Part shown: positions 56,940 to 58,465 of the stretch, one piece after another
Numbering within the stretch: the stretch's first letter is position 1
How the letters are laid out: each line of letters begins with the position of its first letter
Source of the DNA: Pseudomonadota bacterium
Lineage (GTDB): Bacteria; Pseudomonadota; Gammaproteobacteria; Steroidobacterales; Steroidobacteraceae
DNA: 58,465 bases
Assembly (NCBI GenBank): GCA_947449495.1
Contig: CANFSB010000008.1
Location: forward strand, 1-58,465
Direction of reading: 5' to 3'
Notes under the pieces: generated by a model
What the model was told of the DNA's origin: nothing
The model's database searches: none
The model's input: only the letters and a program-made list of their open reading frames with translations
Position numbers and translations under genes: made by a program

Positions 56940-58465
56940 GCCGCCACCACTGTCTGCGCGGCCAGCCGCGCGGCCTCGTCCACGTCAACGGTCACCACTC
57001 GTGAAACACCTGGCTCTGTCATGGTGATACCCAGCAGCTGAGACCCCAATTCCATGGTGGTCTTGTTGTGCGTGATAAAGATGAACTGCACGCGTTCAGA
57101 CATCTCACGAACGATGTCGCAGAAGCGATCGACGTTGCCTTCATCCAGCGGTGCGTCCACCTCGTCAAGCAGACAAAACGGCGCCGGATTCAGATCGAAA
57201 ATAGAGAACACCAGAGCCACAGCGGTCAGCGCCTTTTCACCACCCGAGAGCTGAGAAATGCTGCTGATACGCTTGCCGGGCGGGCGCGCCATGACCGCTA
57301 CGCCAGCTGTCAGCACATCGTCGCCGACCATTTCCAAATGCGCCTGTCCACCACCGAACAAACGCGGGAACTTCTCTTTGAGTCCAGTATTGATACGGTT
57401 GAAGGTGTCCTCAAAACGGGTACGCGTTTCCTTGTCGATACGGCGCATTGCCGCCTCGAGCGTGTCGAGCGCGTCGGTGAGGTCTTTGAACTGGGCATCC
57501 AGATAAGTCTTGCGCTCGGTCTGCTCACGCAGCTCATCGATGGCTGCCAGATTGACTTGACCCAGACGCTGCAGGTCAGCCACCACAGCCGTAATGCGAT
57601 CCTCCCAATGCAACACGTCAGCCGCTTGCGGCAGCGCTTGCATGACCTCTTCGAGATCAAATCGCAGTGCAGCAAACTGCTCCGCCAGTGACTCGCGCCG
57701 CAGACGCGACTCTTGCGCTATCAAACGAGCCCCTTCCAATGCAGTACGCGCGGCTTGCACGCGCTGCTCGGAGGACTGTCTCGTGTCATCGAGCTGGCGC
57801 AATTGGTACTCCGCCGCATCCAGCGTTGCACGTACCGCCGACAACTCGGTCTCCACTTCAAGACGACGCGCCAACACCTGATCAAGATGCTGCTGCAAAG
57901 TCTCAATGCCTGGCTCGGCTTCCTGCAGCTCCTGCTCCAACTGGGCAAGTCGCTGCGCCACTTGATCGCGCTGTTCCTGCATGCGCTGCAAGGCCTGACC
58001 CATCGACACTTCGGTGGAGCGACGCCCTTCGAGCTGAATAAGCACTTCGCGTGCACGGCCTTGGGCAAGCTGCGCCCGGCTGCGCGCATCGGTTGCAGAC
58101 TGGCGACGCTCATCGCGCTCGGACTCCAGCTCGCGCCGCTGCACATCAAGCGTTTCTAGCTCATTGGCAGCCACATCAAACGCGGCCCTGGCGCGTGCCA
58201 AGGCTTGTGTCGCCTTGTCCTGCTCGCCAGCGATTTCAGCGGTCTCGGCGGTGATCTTCTGCCGGCGCAGCATCGATTGCTGGCTGCGAGCACGGGCAGC
58301 TTCCAACACGCCACGCGCATCTGATTGGGCACGATGTGCATGCTGAATCTGTACCTGTAAGGCATCGCGGTCGCGTTCCAGCTGCAACGACTGCTGCCGC
58401 AACTGTGTGCGCTCTGCATCCTGCGCAACCACTGCCGCTTCATGATCGCTCAAACTCTGGCGCAG
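56936..58465 (-). CDS. smc: Chromosome partition protein SMC (C-terminal part)
   Basis: The last 509 residues; the frame is still open at the window edge. It has a long coiled-coil second arm (Glu/Gln/Arg/Ala-rich, for example LEQELQEAEPGIETLQQHLD) followed by the C-terminal head domain: the signature LSGGEKALTAVALVFSIFDL and Walker B APFCLLDEVDAPLDEGNVDR. ATPase of the condensin complex with ScpA and ScpB, both encoded in this window. It overlaps zipA by ATGA. Confidence 0.97.

Overview
The window looks like a gammaproteobacterial chromosome of roughly 60% G+C. It probably lies near the Xanthomonadales/Nevskiales, with some gene order shared with Pseudomonas. Evidence: the blocks serC-pheA-hisC-aroA-cmk-rpsA-ihfB, ubiG-mupP-yciK and smc-zipA-ligA; a type II secretion cluster that includes gspN; a doubled exbD; a DUF6491-type lipoprotein; and Gln at GyrA position 83. 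This placement is inferred from recalled synteny and motifs, not from a search. I see no rRNA, tRNA, CRISPR array, transposase, integrase or prophage gene, and no stretch over 300 bases without a gene. The largest gaps are about 130-150 bp.

Layout. 1-4434: end of a TonB-energising operon (exbB, two exbD), two exported TPR paralogues and a Prx5-type peroxiredoxin. 4477-7538: etfB-etfA, divergent from an AlaA-like aminotransferase. 7554-13123: type II secretion operon gspG-H-I-J-K-L-M-N on the minus strand. 13158-22455: long plus-strand run of a rhombosortase-like protease, fabD, fabG, acpP, fabF, pabB, pabC, mltG, tmk, holB and pilZ. 22491-29130: a cyclic-nucleotide/rhodanese protein, a FadJ-type beta-oxidation enzyme, an EEP-family hydrolase, an Nramp-related transporter and a DUF4010 membrane protein. 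29188-29215: a near-perfect dif site. 29277-35021: hslR, two exported proteins of unknown function, a DsbA-like protein, an MFS transporter, a lipoprotein, galU and comEA. 35120-45345: ihfB, rpsA, cmk, aroA, hisC, pheA, serC and gyrA on the minus strand. 45448-47601: ubiG, mupP, yciK. 47603-52065: minus-strand operon yciO-trpS-scpA-scpB-rluB. 52110-54147: yciB, bolA, a parvulin lipoprotein and a small Fis-type HTH protein. 54148-58465: smc (cut by the window edge), zipA and ligA.

The main result is that the window spans the chromosome replication terminus. The site at 29188-29215 matches E. coli dif at 25 of 28 positions. Twelve matches to the FtsK-orienting octamer GGGNAGGG were found by eye; all eight left of dif read rightward and all four right of it read leftward. 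Most essential genes right of dif lie on the minus strand and many left of it on the plus strand, as expected if forks converge there.

Other points: two genes lack a usable ATG/GTG/TTG start (the DUF4010 gene, best explained by AUC, and rluB, best explained by a CUG overlapping the scpB stop). A rhombosortase gene abuts the secretion operon that would export its substrates. RluB, PabB and the Nramp homologue each carry an unusual active-site or binding motif. I found no multi-gene system that I would call undescribed; the most open items are the two exported unknown proteins beside dif and the orphan HTH protein.
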